Source: Prochlorococcus sp. AG-459-B06 (lineage in GTDB: Bacteria > Cyanobacteriota > Cyanobacteriia > PCC-6307 > Cyanobiaceae). From it: DNA of 36,153 nucleotides. Shown one piece after another: positions 26,693 to 34,715 of this stretch. The stretch spans positions 1 through 36,153 of the forward strand of contig QCQY01000012.1 in assembly GCA_003209475.1 (NCBI GenBank), given 5' to 3'. How positions within the stretch are numbered: position 1 is the stretch's first letter; the number at the start of each line of letters is the position of its first letter. The translations under genes were made by a program, and so were the position numbers. The notes under the pieces are model-generated. The model saw only the letters and a list, made by a program, of their open reading frames with translations, was not told the origin of the DNA and did no database searches.

Positions 26693-27112
26693 ATTTATTG
26701 TAATATTTAATAATGTTATTAAGTTTTAGTCAAACACCAAGACTAAATTTCCTAAAATTCATAAAATCTCTAGTGATTTAGTTGATCATCAAAATAAAAT
26801 GCCGGTTGCAAGGGGTATTAATCCCATAGAGTAATTAAATAAATTTTCTATTAAATATAATTGCATTTTTTTATAATTAAAAAAATAATCTTTATTAAAA
26901 AAACTATTAAAAATTCTCGAATAATTAAAATTAAAGCATTATTTAATAATTGATTTTTAAAATTATATATTTTAGATTTCACCATAACTTGTGATCGAGG
27001 AATAATGATAACCAATTTTGATCTCCATTTTTTTGATTTTAAAATTATAGAAATTGGTAAAAAAACATAAATTTATTTATAATGACAGAAATTAATTGCT
27101 AAAATAATCTAA
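26693..27112. other. 420-base gap before the ABC flippase: gene remnants and promoter
   Basis: No intact gene. At 26730-26834 a stop-free frame of 34 codons ends in VDHQNKMPVARGINPIE then TAA; its mixed amino-acid make-up contrasts with the AT-only surroundings and looks like the tail of a lost gene, but I cannot name it. At 27005-27070 an ATG preceded by GAGG encodes a possible 21-residue peptide (begins MITNFDLHFF); nothing else supports it. The rest is AT-rich with no strong hairpin. Confidence 0.4.
27078..27083 (+). promoter_or_regulatory. Candidate -10 box of the ABC flippase gene
   Basis: TATAAT 30 bp before the ATG. The equivalent place in the decayed copy (25561-25566) reads TATAAC, so this promoter segment was duplicated along with the coding start. 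No convincing -35 hexamer. Confidence 0.4.
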
Positions 27113-27261
27113 ATGGTAGATAACTATAAAAAGATATCTTTAGTTGAGATTATTAGCAAATTATTTAAAAATTTATCTCCCAGAAGAAAAAATCAACTGG
27201 GTTTGTTAAGTGCCTTAATTATAGTAAGTAGCATTAGCGAAATATTAACTCTTTCATCAAT
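27085..27261 (+). repeat. Intact member of the direct repeat shared with 25564-25728
   Basis: Covers the leader and first 50 codons of the ABC gene. The two members are direct repeats about 1.5 kb apart and enclose the FkbM methyltransferase gene. Best-preserved block: 27214-27261. Confidence 0.85.
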
Positions 27262-28849
27262 TCAGCCACTATTAATTGCTCTTGAACAATCCGATAAAAA
27301 TAATATTTTAATAAGAGGTAATGCAACATTATTTTCAAAACTAATTATAAATAATGAACAGATTTTAATATCGCTTTTATTTATCTTTATAATTCTCTTA
27401 ATAATTTCATCATCTTTGAGATTATTGAATATTTATTTGAATAATTATTTTGCAGCTATTCTTGGTAATGAATTAGGAAGTTCAGCATATTTAAATTCAT
27501 TATCTCAACCTTACGAATATCATTTAAAAACAAACACAAGTAATATAATTTCCACGATAGTTACCAAAACAAGTTCCTTAACTGACACTATTAGATATTT
27601 AATGTCATTTATTAGTTCTTTATTTATATTCTTGGCTATTTTCTTTAGTCTTTTAAAGATAAATTATTCAATTACTTTGATCATTTCATTTTCATTTATT
27701 GTTTTTTATGGAATCTTAATTTTTTTTATAAATCAAAGAATAGATAATATTTCCAAAATTAAATCAGATCTTGTAAGACAACAAACACAATCACTGCAGG
27801 AAGGATTAGGATTTATTAGAGATATTATATTGGATAAATGTCAAAAAGCATTTGAAAAAGAATTCAAGTGGAAAGATAGAAAACTTAGATTAATTGATGC
27901 TAAGAGTAATTTTCTAGAGGCCTCGCCAAAATATTTCCTAGAAGTCATAGGAATTACTATATTAATATTATCAGCATTGTTTTACTCAAGAAATAATCCC
28001 ATAGAAATCATTCCGATATTAGGCACATTCGCTTTTGGTATTCAACGTTTATTGCCCCCTTTACAACAAATTTATGGATCTTATGTATTTATAGAAACTC
28101 ATAAATATTCTACTTTTAGTGTTCTATCCATACTTGAAAAAGAAAGAAAGAAAGAATTAAAAATCAATAAAAATTATAAAGAAGATTTTAAAAATGAAAT
28201 TTGCTTTAAAAGCGTATATTTTCAATATAATCCTGATTCAAATTATATCTTGAAAGACTTCGACCTTAAAATAGTTAAGGGTGAAAAAATTGGTTTAATT
28301 GGTAAATCAGGAGCTGGTAAAAGTACTATTTTAGATTTGATAATGGGATTGACAATGCCTAATAAAGGTGAAATATTAGTTGATGGAAAAAATATGCATG
28401 GAAATAATTTCAAACTTCAAGGATGGCATTCGCAAATATCCCATGTTCCTCAGAATATCTTTCTTTCAGATCAATCTTTAGCAGAAAATATTGCTTTTGG
28501 GATTGATAAAAAAAATATAGATATGAACAAATTAAAGAAAGCTATAAATATATCTCAATTAAATAAACTTGTTGAAAACTCTAAAAATGGATTGTTCACG
28601 AAAGTAGGAGAAAGGGGTATGCAAATAAGTGGAGGCCAAAGACAACGAATTGGAATTGCAAGAGCAATTTATAAAGGGGGGAAAATACTGATACTTGATG
28701 AAGCGACAAGTGCTTTAGATATTAATACGGAAAATTCTATATTAGAATTCATAAAAAAGTTAAATGAAGAATATACTTTAATAATTGTTTCTCATAGAAA
28801 AAACACACTTAAGTTTTGTAATAGGACTATAAATCTTAAAGAAAATTAG
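27113..28849 (+). CDS. MsbA/PglK-type ABC transporter, predicted lipid-linked glycan flippase
   Basis: 578 residues combining a membrane domain (about 1-320, six helices, for example SLLFIFIILLIISSSLRLL and FLAIFFSLLKINYSITLIIS) with an ATPase domain. The ATPase shows Walker A GKSGAGKST, Q-loop VPQNIF, signature ISGGQRQRIGIARAI, Walker B KILILDEATSALD and H-loop SHR, so it should be active. Fused half-transporters of this kind flip lipids or lipid-linked sugars across the inner membrane; PglK of Campylobacter is the closest concept given the PglF-like dehydratase and WecA-like transferase here. No Wzx flippase is seen in the window. Its first 50 codons are duplicated at 25.6 kb. Confidence 0.9.
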   Translation: MVDNYKKISLVEIISKLFKNLSPRRKNQLGLLSALIIVSSISEILTLSSIQPLLIALEQSDKNNILIRGNATLFSKLIINNEQILISLLFIFIILLIISSSLRLLNIYLNNYFAAILGNELGSSAYLNSLSQPYEYHLKTNTSNIISTIVTKTSSLTDTIRYLMSFISSLFIFLAIFFSLLKINYSITLIISFSFIVFYGILIFFINQRIDNISKIKSDLVRQQTQSLQEGLGFIRDIILDKCQKAFEKEFKWKDRKLRLIDAKSNFLEASPKYFLEVIGITILILSALFYSRNNPIEIIPILGTFAFGIQRLLPPLQQIYGSYVFIETHKYSTFSVLSILEKERKKELKINKNYKEDFKNEICFKSVYFQYNPDSNYILKDFDLKIVKGEKIGLIGKSGAGKSTILDLIMGLTMPNKGEILVDGKNMHGNNFKLQGWHSQISHVPQNIFLSDQSLAENIAFGIDKKNIDMNKLKKAINISQLNKLVENSKNGLFTKVGERGMQISGGQRQRIGIARAIYKGGKILILDEATSALDINTENSILEFIKKLNEEYTLIIVSHRKNTLKFCNRTINLKEN

Positions 28850-28919
28850 AACTAATTTTAATTTAACTACCTGTTTAATGAACTTAAAAACATGATAGAT
28901 TTAACAAATACAATTTTAA

Positions 28920-29720
28920 ATGATGCGGTATAAATTACTTTTGAAAAAAATTTTAGTTTTTCCTTTTAGGAAAGTAAAAGAAGTTCTTTGCCACTTTAAA
29001 TACAAAAAAGAAATTTCGAAAATTTATAAAAATAATTTTATTTGGTCAGCACAAATTGGTATTGTTGATGATGTTGGAGTTAAACGAGGTCTTAAAATGT
29101 CAGAGACAATAATCAATTCAATATCTAATGCATTTAAAATAGATTTAAAATATAACCAAACTAAGATAGATAGTAAATACTTTAATATTTTCCCTGGAGA
29201 GCACTATAGAATTCTCGCAGGTTTAATTGAATATGAAAAACCCAAAACTATTATAGATATTGGAACTAGTTCCGGAATGTCATCAAGAATAATGCTTGAT
29301 TACTCTAATAAGGATTCTGAAATAGTTACTTTTGATTTAATAAGATGGGACAAATTTGATTCGCATCTTAATAAAAACGATTTTAAAGATTCCAGATTAA
29401 CTCAATATCTTGATGATCTCTCAAATATTGAAACATTTAAAAAGCATCTAATTTTAATAGATAAAGCAGATTTAATTTTTTTGGATGCCCCTAAGGATGG
29501 AATTTTTGAGTATTTATTCGTAAAAAATTTAGCCAAATCAAAATTATCAAATAAGAAAAGATTTCTTATATTGGATGATATAAAGTTTTTAAATATGGTT
29601 AAATTATGGAGGTCAATAAAATCTCCGAAATTTGACATTACATCATTTGGGCATGCTTCAGGAACAGGGCTAGTTGATATATCTTCTAATATTGAATTAG
29701 ATCCGATAGCATTTATTTAA
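28920..29720 (+). CDS. Class I SAM-dependent methyltransferase, possibly sugar-directed
   Basis: 266 residues. TIIDIGTSSGMSSRIMLDYS (about 103-122) is the SAM-binding motif I. IVTFDLIRWDKF gives the acidic end of strand 2, DLIFLDAPKDGIFEYLF the metal/catalytic region and FLILDDIKFLNMV the following strand. This arrangement resembles O-methyltransferases of the Methyltransf_24/cephalosporin-hydroxylase type, often in glycan loci. Two ATG codons begin the frame at 28920; a 13-codon frame from 28892 (MIDLTNTILNDAV) overlaps the start and may be chance. Substrate unknown. Confidence 0.75.
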   Translation: MMRYKLLLKKILVFPFRKVKEVLCHFKYKKEISKIYKNNFIWSAQIGIVDDVGVKRGLKMSETIINSISNAFKIDLKYNQTKIDSKYFNIFPGEHYRILAGLIEYEKPKTIIDIGTSSGMSSRIMLDYSNKDSEIVTFDLIRWDKFDSHLNKNDFKDSRLTQYLDDLSNIETFKKHLILIDKADLIFLDAPKDGIFEYLFVKNLAKSKLSNKKRFLILDDIKFLNMVKLWRSIKSPKFDITSFGHASGTGLVDISSNIELDPIAFI

Positions 29721-29767
29721 AGATCGAATAAGCTCTAAATTTATAAAATTAAATTTTTAAATGTCTA

Positions 29768-29787
29768 AATATTTTTTACAAAATATT
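29768..29787. terminator. Weak AT-only inverted repeat after the methyltransferase gene
   Basis: AATATTTT (29768-29775), loop TTAC, AAAATATT (29780-29787): a perfect 8 bp stem 48 bp after the stop codon. It contains no G-C pair, so termination activity is doubtful. Confidence 0.2.
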
Positions 29788-29891
29788 AAAACCCACAAAT
29801 TACCAAACTATTTAAAGAATTACAAATTTCTCTAAAATTATTATTAATTCATTAGAATAAAATATAATTTAATTCAGTTTTGTTTTGGTTA

Positions 29892-30615
29892 ATGAATAAA
29901 AAACATATTTGGACAGATGAACAAATAACAACATTTTGGAATTATGAATCTAGATTTCCAGAGAATTATTGGTCAAGAACTTTTGGAAAGGATTTAATTA
30001 GAAAATATGCAAATTATTTAAATGAAAAAAAAATAATATTAGATCTTGGATGTGGTGATGGGGGATTAATAGAATCACTTATTCCATTTGCACAAAAAAA
30101 TTTAATAAATTCTAAAATTTTCGGGATTGATACTTCTGATTCTTCTATTAAAAAAATAAACAAGAAATTCTCGCAAAACAGTTACTTTGGAGAGGCGATT
30201 TTATCTACAGATAAAAAAGTTTAACATATTGAATGGGGCTTTAGATTTTATTTTTTGTTGCGAAGTAATAGAACATCTTTATGAAAAAAATTTAACTAAA
30301 CTTTTCAAAACTGCAAAATCCCTACTAAACGATAAAGGATTAATATTGTTTACAAATCCAAATAATGAAGATTTACAAAAATCATTAATATGCAATCCAA
30401 TAGATGGCTCACTTTTTCATAGATGGCAACATGTTAGATCATGGAATAGAAGCTCTCTTACAAAAAAACTTGAGGAATTTAACTTTGAAACTTTTAATGT
30501 AATTGAAACTAATACATGGTGGTGGTCTAAATTTCCCAAGAATTTAATAAATCGATGGAGATATAGAGAAAGGGGAAGTTTATTCATTTTGGCAAAAAAA
30601 AGAATTATTAATTAA
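29892..30615 (+). pseudogene. SAM-dependent methyltransferase broken by a frameshift
   Basis: Two frames together make one Methyltransf_11/23-type protein of about 240 residues. The first (ATG 29892) has ILDLGCGDGGLIESLIPFA, motif I, and IFGIDTSDSSIKKINK, but stops at 30222-30224. The second continues with FNILNGALDFIFCCEVIEHL, the expected LDFIxxxEVIEHL segment, then SLLNDKGLILFTNPNNED and a WWWSKF tail, ending at 30615. The break is at a run of six A (30213-30218): removing one base, or a +1 shift, joins TDKK to FNILNG. Either a recent pseudogene, a sequencing error, or recoding. A TTG at 29880 could add four residues at the front. Confidence 0.85.
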
Positions 30616-30649
30616 GATTTTTAGATAGTTTAATTCTATATCTTCTTAA
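30612..30649. terminator. Weak candidate terminator between convergent genes
   Basis: TTAAGA (30612-30617) and TCTTAA (30644-30649) plus imperfect inner pairing (AGATAG with CTATATCT) form an interrupted hairpin over the tail-to-tail junction. AT-rich and imperfect. Confidence 0.25.
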
Positions 30650-31730
30650 GAATCTGGAAATTTTTAGGTAAGAATTGAACAAAAATTAAAAAAGGTAATA
30701 AAGGATATAGATACCTCATATGTGCTGTCCCATAAAGAGTTGGCAAAAGTATTGAAAAAGGAAATAATAAAGTCAGTTTTCTTATATCAAAATCTTTAGA
30801 AATATAAATTAAAAGTCTTATTAAAAGAAAAGAATGGAAAAGTAAAAACAAAAATGTTGTTAATAAATTAATAAAGTTATTTGAAGCATATTCAGAAGGT
30901 AGATTTAAGCAATATATAGCTATTCCCTCTCTAGCACCTAAATTTAAAATTAAATGGACTATAGGTGTAAAAATTAGACTTAATATCTTACTTAAATTGG
31001 GACTTATAATTTCTTGAAAAAATTTATCTATATTTTCGTATGAATAGCAACCAAAATTTTGCGATATATATTCAACACCATAAAAAATTTGAGAAGAGGT
31101 AAAAGATAATGTTAAGAGAAATAGAGAGAATATTCCAAGAAGTTTAATTTTAGTAAAATCTCGCTTGAATAAAAAAATCAAGAAAAATTGGATCCATAAT
31201 AATGGGATTAATGCATTCCTGAAAAGGGTACAAAAAACATTGAATATTATTGATAAATTGAAAGTATATTTATTCGAACAAAATATCCATAATGCATATA
31301 CTGAAACTCCTAAAGTTGCAAAAAGATTTGAATCTAATTTTAATGAATATAAAGCTAAATATGGATGGATAGATAAAAGGATAATAAAATAAAAGGAATT
31401 TTTTTTAGAAAGAAATTTTATACATAAAAATAAAAAAGGAGAAATTGTAATAAAGGATATTATGAAAGATATAAAAATAAACTTAAAGGACAATAAAGTT
31501 TCTGAATTATATCCAATTATCCTTACAAAAAAGCTATAAAAGAAATTTGATGAAAAAATATTTAAATTGCTTTTACTATAAACTTCTAAATCAGTAAAAG
31601 AAAAGATCCTAGTGTCATAAATTGAAAGAAATTTAAAAATTATTAAAGCGCTTAATGTCCTAAAGAAGAAAAATATACTTGATAATATAAAAAACTCTTT
31701 GAAGGTTTCATTTTTTATTCTGATTATCAT
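30636..31730 (-). CDS. Polytopic membrane protein, GT-C glycosyltransferase-like
   Basis: 364 residues with about nine to ten hydrophobic segments. An acidic site follows the first membrane helix (DTRIFSFTDLEVYSKS, near residues 39-54), as in GT-C enzymes that use polyprenyl-phosphate sugars outside the membrane. LSIHPYLALYSLKLDSNLFA and the late AHMRYLYPLLPFLIFVQFLP also have a GT-C/PMT-like look. The next gene upstream on this strand is GtrA-like (41 bp), supporting a Gtr-style system. Family membership is by pattern only; a Wzy-like polymerase is the main alternative. Confidence 0.6.
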   Translation of the reverse strand: MIIRIKNETFKEFFILSSIFFFFRTLSALIIFKFLSIYDTRIFSFTDLEVYSKSNLNIFSSNFFYSFFVRIIGYNSETLLSFKFIFISFIISFITISPFLFLCIKFLSKKNSFYFIILLSIHPYLALYSLKLDSNLFATLGVSVYALWIFCSNKYTFNLSIIFNVFCTLFRNALIPLLWIQFFLIFLFKRDFTKIKLLGIFSLFLLTLSFTSSQIFYGVEYISQNFGCYSYENIDKFFQEIISPNLSKILSLIFTPIVHLILNLGAREGIAIYCLNLPSEYASNNFINLLTTFLFLLFHSFLLIRLLIYISKDFDIRKLTLLFPFSILLPTLYGTAHMRYLYPLLPFLIFVQFLPKNFQILKKI

Positions 31731-31771
31731 AAATAGCCTTATCTCTTTTTTATATTAGTATTTAAAGTATA

Positions 31772-32143
31772 TTATTTTCTAAAAACTAGATATTTTTGAC
31801 TAACAAAAGAGAACAATACTAGAAAAGGGATAACAATAATAACTGAAAAGATGTAAGAAAAACCTAAATTACTTAAGGTCTTTATCAAGAACCATTGCAG
31901 AAGCCAACTTACTATTACCAAGAGTATATAGGCAATAGGTTTACCTTTTCTTTTAAATACACTGTATTTATTAGCTAAGTAGCCCAAATAAGCATGAAAA
32001 ATTCTACTAAGAAAAGTTGATAAACCTAGAGGTAATACATAAAGCATTAAAAGAAGAGAACCATTACTTAAAATGGTTATTAAGCCACCTAGAAAAACAA
32101 ATTTTATAAAAGAGTTTAGTTTTAGAATTTTTAAATTATTCAT
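31772..32143 (-). CDS. GtrA-like small membrane protein
   Basis: 123 residues with four hydrophobic segments. The GtrA hallmarks are present: KFVFLGGLITILSNGSLLL in helix 1, the polar NKYSVFKRK after helix 2 and the C-terminal FSFVSQKYLVFR. GtrA proteins are thought to flip polyprenyl-phosphate sugar, made by GtrB, to the outer face where a GT-C enzyme uses it. A GtrB-type enzyme is at 24.5 kb and a GT-C-like protein is the adjacent gene. Both gene ends are clear: ATG start and a TAA just before the downstream GT-C-like start. Confidence 0.8.
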   Translation of the reverse strand: MNNLKILKLNSFIKFVFLGGLITILSNGSLLLMLYVLPLGLSTFLSRIFHAYLGYLANKYSVFKRKGKPIAYILLVIVSWLLQWFLIKTLSNLGFSYIFSVIIVIPFLVLFSFVSQKYLVFRK

Positions 32144-32200
32144 ATTAATTTATAAATTAATTAAAATTATTTTTTTATTTAATTTTAGATTTAATGTGTT

Positions 32201-33274
32201 TTAAAAAATATCGAAATCAGCCATATTAATTTTCCATTTATTTATATCAAATATTTGAGATGAAGTTTCCTCTTTTGTAACTATAAATAATTCTAATGGA
32301 GTGGGCAATAGAAATTTAGGCACTTTAGGGAATAAAAAAATTGATAAAGGGTTTGACTTCTGTATAGTTCTCAAAGATAAAATTAAATCACATTTTTGCT
32401 TTATAGCAACAGATACTAACTTGAAAAAAATTGTTAATTCTATTAAAAAATTCTTCTTTATAAGAACAATTTCCATTATCACTAATATTTCAAAACCATA
32501 TTTCTCTATCCTCCTATAAGCAACGTAACCTATAAGTTTATTTTTAAAAAATATATACTCAAAAAAATAGTTTATTTCACTATTAGAACTATACCTCCAC
32601 TGCATCCATTTTTTGCTTCTTTCTCCTTGAATAAGATTCTTTTCATAATAATTTTTTATCATTTTTTCATATTCATCATTATCAACATCCTTTTTAGAAA
32701 AATTTATTTTAGATATAAGCTGGAAATTTTTATTTAAAAATGAAAAAAAATTATAAGAAAAAGAATTTAGAAAATTTAGAATTTTAAAATTTAATTTTTT
32801 CTGAATTATTGAATTAATTATTGGGAATAATCTTAACTCAAGAGATCCAATAGGATCTAAATTTAATATCTTCTTATAAAGATTTATAGAAATTTCATTT
32901 GGTAACATTATGCCTAAATCTGATTCGGGAATATCTTTTTTTATAAAAAATTGATTTGTAAGTTTGAAAAATTTATCTAAATTTCTATTATTTTTATTTA
33001 TAAGCAAATCACAGAGATTTGCACCTTTAATTGTCTTATTTTTAAAAAAAAATTTTTTCTTTTGATAACTAATTCTAGCTATCAATTTGTCCTCGCAATA
33101 TCCATTAATTCCATAAGATAAACCTTCAGGGTTTTGTAAATATTTCCATCTCAAATGCTTCTCCTGAGATATGGGATTTTTTTTTGAGTATTCTGTTTGA
33201 CTTAATAAAGTATATTTTTTTATTATTTGATAATTTATTAATTCTTGATCAAGAATAAATTCTCTTTCGTTCAT
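32201..33274 (-). CDS. GNAT-like acyltransferase, probably double-domain
   Basis: 357 residues. EKHLRWKYLQNPEGLSYGI at residues 39-57 and a second KKWMQWRYSS near residue 220, each followed by a strand-turn-strand (CEDKLIARISYQKKKF; FKNKLIGYVAYRRIEK), look like two GNAT-type N-acyltransferase halves. The W-K/R-Y pattern is common in GNAT proteins of polysaccharide loci. It lies 6 bp after the phosphopantetheinyl transferase stop and downstream of the acyl carrier set, so an acyl-ACP or acyl-CoA donor and a sugar amine acceptor are likely. This is inference; no catalytic residue is certain. A FemAB-like role is the alternative. Confidence 0.6.
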   Translation of the reverse strand: MNEREFILDQELINYQIIKKYTLLSQTEYSKKNPISQEKHLRWKYLQNPEGLSYGINGYCEDKLIARISYQKKKFFFKNKTIKGANLCDLLINKNNRNLDKFFKLTNQFFIKKDIPESDLGIMLPNEISINLYKKILNLDPIGSLELRLFPIINSIIQKKLNFKILNFLNSFSYNFFSFLNKNFQLISKINFSKKDVDNDEYEKMIKNYYEKNLIQGERSKKWMQWRYSSNSEINYFFEYIFFKNKLIGYVAYRRIEKYGFEILVIMEIVLIKKNFLIELTIFFKLVSVAIKQKCDLILSLRTIQKSNPLSIFLFPKVPKFLLPTPLELFIVTKEETSSQIFDINKWKINMADFDIF

Positions 33275-33280
33275 AGTATT

Positions 33281-33916
33281 CTAATATACGCAAATAATAG
33301 GATTATCTATTTCTAGATTATTAGAACATGCTACAGAAATATACCAATTTTTATAATTGATAAAAAATGATTTTAGTTTATATCCATAATCCTTATTTTC
33401 TAATATATTTGTTTCTAATTTAAAATTCCATTTTGAAAGATCATTAAAAATACTTCCTTTTTGCCACTTAATTGCAGCTTCTTTTCTTACCCAAAGTTTT
33501 AGAACCTCAGAATTTAGTTGCATGCCCTCTAGATCATTCAATGATTTTTTTTCATTTTTAAAAAATCCATCCAATATTTTTTTTGCTTCAATAGACCTAT
33601 CTGATCTTTCTATATCTACTCCAATATTATGTGATGACCAGCCTATTAGCAAAATATCTCTACAATGACTAAAACTCACACAACCCATGTCTTCAGGCAA
33701 TCCCGGAGGTAATCCTGGAGGAGATTTTAAAGGAATTTCTAAAGCAGGGATTCCCAAAATATTTGACAGGGCTTCACGAACATATCCTCTTGAATGTGCA
33801 TATTGTGAAGATCTACCAGAAGATAGTTCTTTTTTCCATGCTATTTCTTGTAGAGTTATTGGTTTTAAGTAAGAATCTATTGGGACACTCCAAAGTGCAA
33901 TTAAATTTTTATTCAT
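33281..33916 (-). CDS. Sfp/HetI-type 4'-phosphopantetheinyl transferase
   Basis: Moves the phosphopantetheine arm of coenzyme A onto the serine of a carrier protein. The 211 residues contain both family motifs: GVDIE at 99-103 and WVRKEAAIK at 142-150, with CVSFSHCRD before the first. An odd PPGLPPGLPED repeat is at 67-75. It may be the cell's only such enzyme, serving fatty-acid ACP as well, or be dedicated to the adjacent carrier protein. It seems less AT-biased than its neighbours, which hints that it is core rather than accessory. Encoded 6 bp upstream of the GNAT-like gene. Confidence 0.92.
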   Translation of the reverse strand: MNKNLIALWSVPIDSYLKPITLQEIAWKKELSSGRSSQYAHSRGYVREALSNILGIPALEIPLKSPPGLPPGLPEDMGCVSFSHCRDILLIGWSSHNIGVDIERSDRSIEAKKILDGFFKNEKKSLNDLEGMQLNSEVLKLWVRKEAAIKWQKGSIFNDLSKWNFKLETNILENKDYGYKLKSFFINYKNWYISVACSNNLEIDNPIICVY

Positions 33917-33989
33917 TTGTCGAATCTAAATCAATTAAAAATATCTTTGGAAAGATAATCATAAAAATAAATATAAAAAAATTTTTAGG

Positions 33990-33995
33990 ATTATA
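33990..33995 (-). promoter_or_regulatory. Candidate -10 box of the phosphopantetheinyl transferase gene
   Basis: TATAAT on the minus strand, 73 bp before the ATG, inside the 117 bp gap separating this gene from the ketoreductase. The leader also contains a small inverted repeat (TATCTT/AAGATA, 33942-33957). No clear -35. This would give the transferase its own transcription. Confidence 0.35.
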
Positions 33996-34033
33996 AATTT
34001 TAATTTTGAAAGTTTGATTATTAAAAATAACAT

Positions 34034-34711
34034 TTATTTACCACCATTTAGTTTAAGTACTTCTCCATTATAAAAGTCTGATTTTTGAATAAATTTTATA
34101 GCATGAATTATGTCATCTGTTACACCAAGTCTTCTAATAGATGTATTAGAAATTATATTTTTAATTTTTTCTTGATTAAAACTCTCTATTAATCCTTTTT
34201 CAAAGTAACCTAATTCAATTATATTAGAAGTAATCCCAAACCTTCCATATTCTTTTGATAAAGTTTTACTGTAACCAATAAGAGCAGACTTACTTGCGGC
34301 ATATATTCCAGCACCTGTAGCTCCTTCATTACCAACAATTGAAGAAAAGTGGATAATTCTTCCCCATTTTTGATTTATCATCATTGGTAGAAGAGCTTGT
34401 ACTAAATAAAGGTTTGAGAAAAAATTCAATTCAAACGTCTCTCTAACTTTTTCTATTGGATAGTTTGCTAATAATCCATCAAAACTTTTTACTGCAAGAT
34501 TAAGAACTGTTATTTGATCTAAATTTTCTTTGTTTTTATAAATTAATTGATCAATCTCTTTATGATTAAGAAGATTAACATTTACACAAATACCATTTTC
34601 ATTATTTTCTAATTTATTTCTATTACTAATTGCTATTACCTTATTTTCTAGTGATAGTTTTTTAAAAACTTCGTACCCAATCCCACCTGAAGCACCAGTT
34701 ATAATTAGCAT
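34034..34711 (-). CDS. FabG-like short-chain dehydrogenase/reductase (predicted 3-ketoacyl-ACP reductase)
   Basis: 225 residues from ATG at 34709-34711; this start puts the cofactor motif TGASGGIG at residues 5-12, whereas a start 16 codons upstream would overlap the ketosynthase gene. The catalytic serine is in IIHFSSIVGNEGA, and the YAASK motif is near residue 136. NLAV replaces the usual NNAG strand motif. A FabG role is favoured by the adjacent ketosynthase III (stop 4 bp upstream of this start, which places the ribosome site in the ketosynthase tail), so it would reduce a 3-ketoacyl-ACP to 3-hydroxyacyl-ACP. Sugar-directed SDR activity is the alternative. Confidence 0.83.
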   Translation of the reverse strand: MLIITGASGGIGYEVFKKLSLENKVIAISNRNKLENNENGICVNVNLLNHKEIDQLIYKNKENLDQITVLNLAVKSFDGLLANYPIEKVRETFELNFFSNLYLVQALLPMMINQKWGRIIHFSSIVGNEGATGAGIYAASKSALIGYSKTLSKEYGRFGITSNIIELGYFEKGLIESFNQEKIKNIISNTSIRRLGVTDDIIHAIKFIQKSDFYNGEVLKLNGGK

Positions 34712-34715
34712 ATAA

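Noticed and set aside
30187-30224. Classical -1 programmed frameshift in the broken methyltransferase
   Set aside because: The six-A run is in the wrong register for an X-XXY-YYZ slip, and the needed shift is +1 or -2. Mutation or error is simpler.
25874-30615. DNA methyltransferases of a restriction-modification system
   Set aside because: None shows DPPY/NPPY or PCQ motifs or a target-recognition domain, and no nuclease is nearby. They look like small-molecule or sugar methyltransferases.
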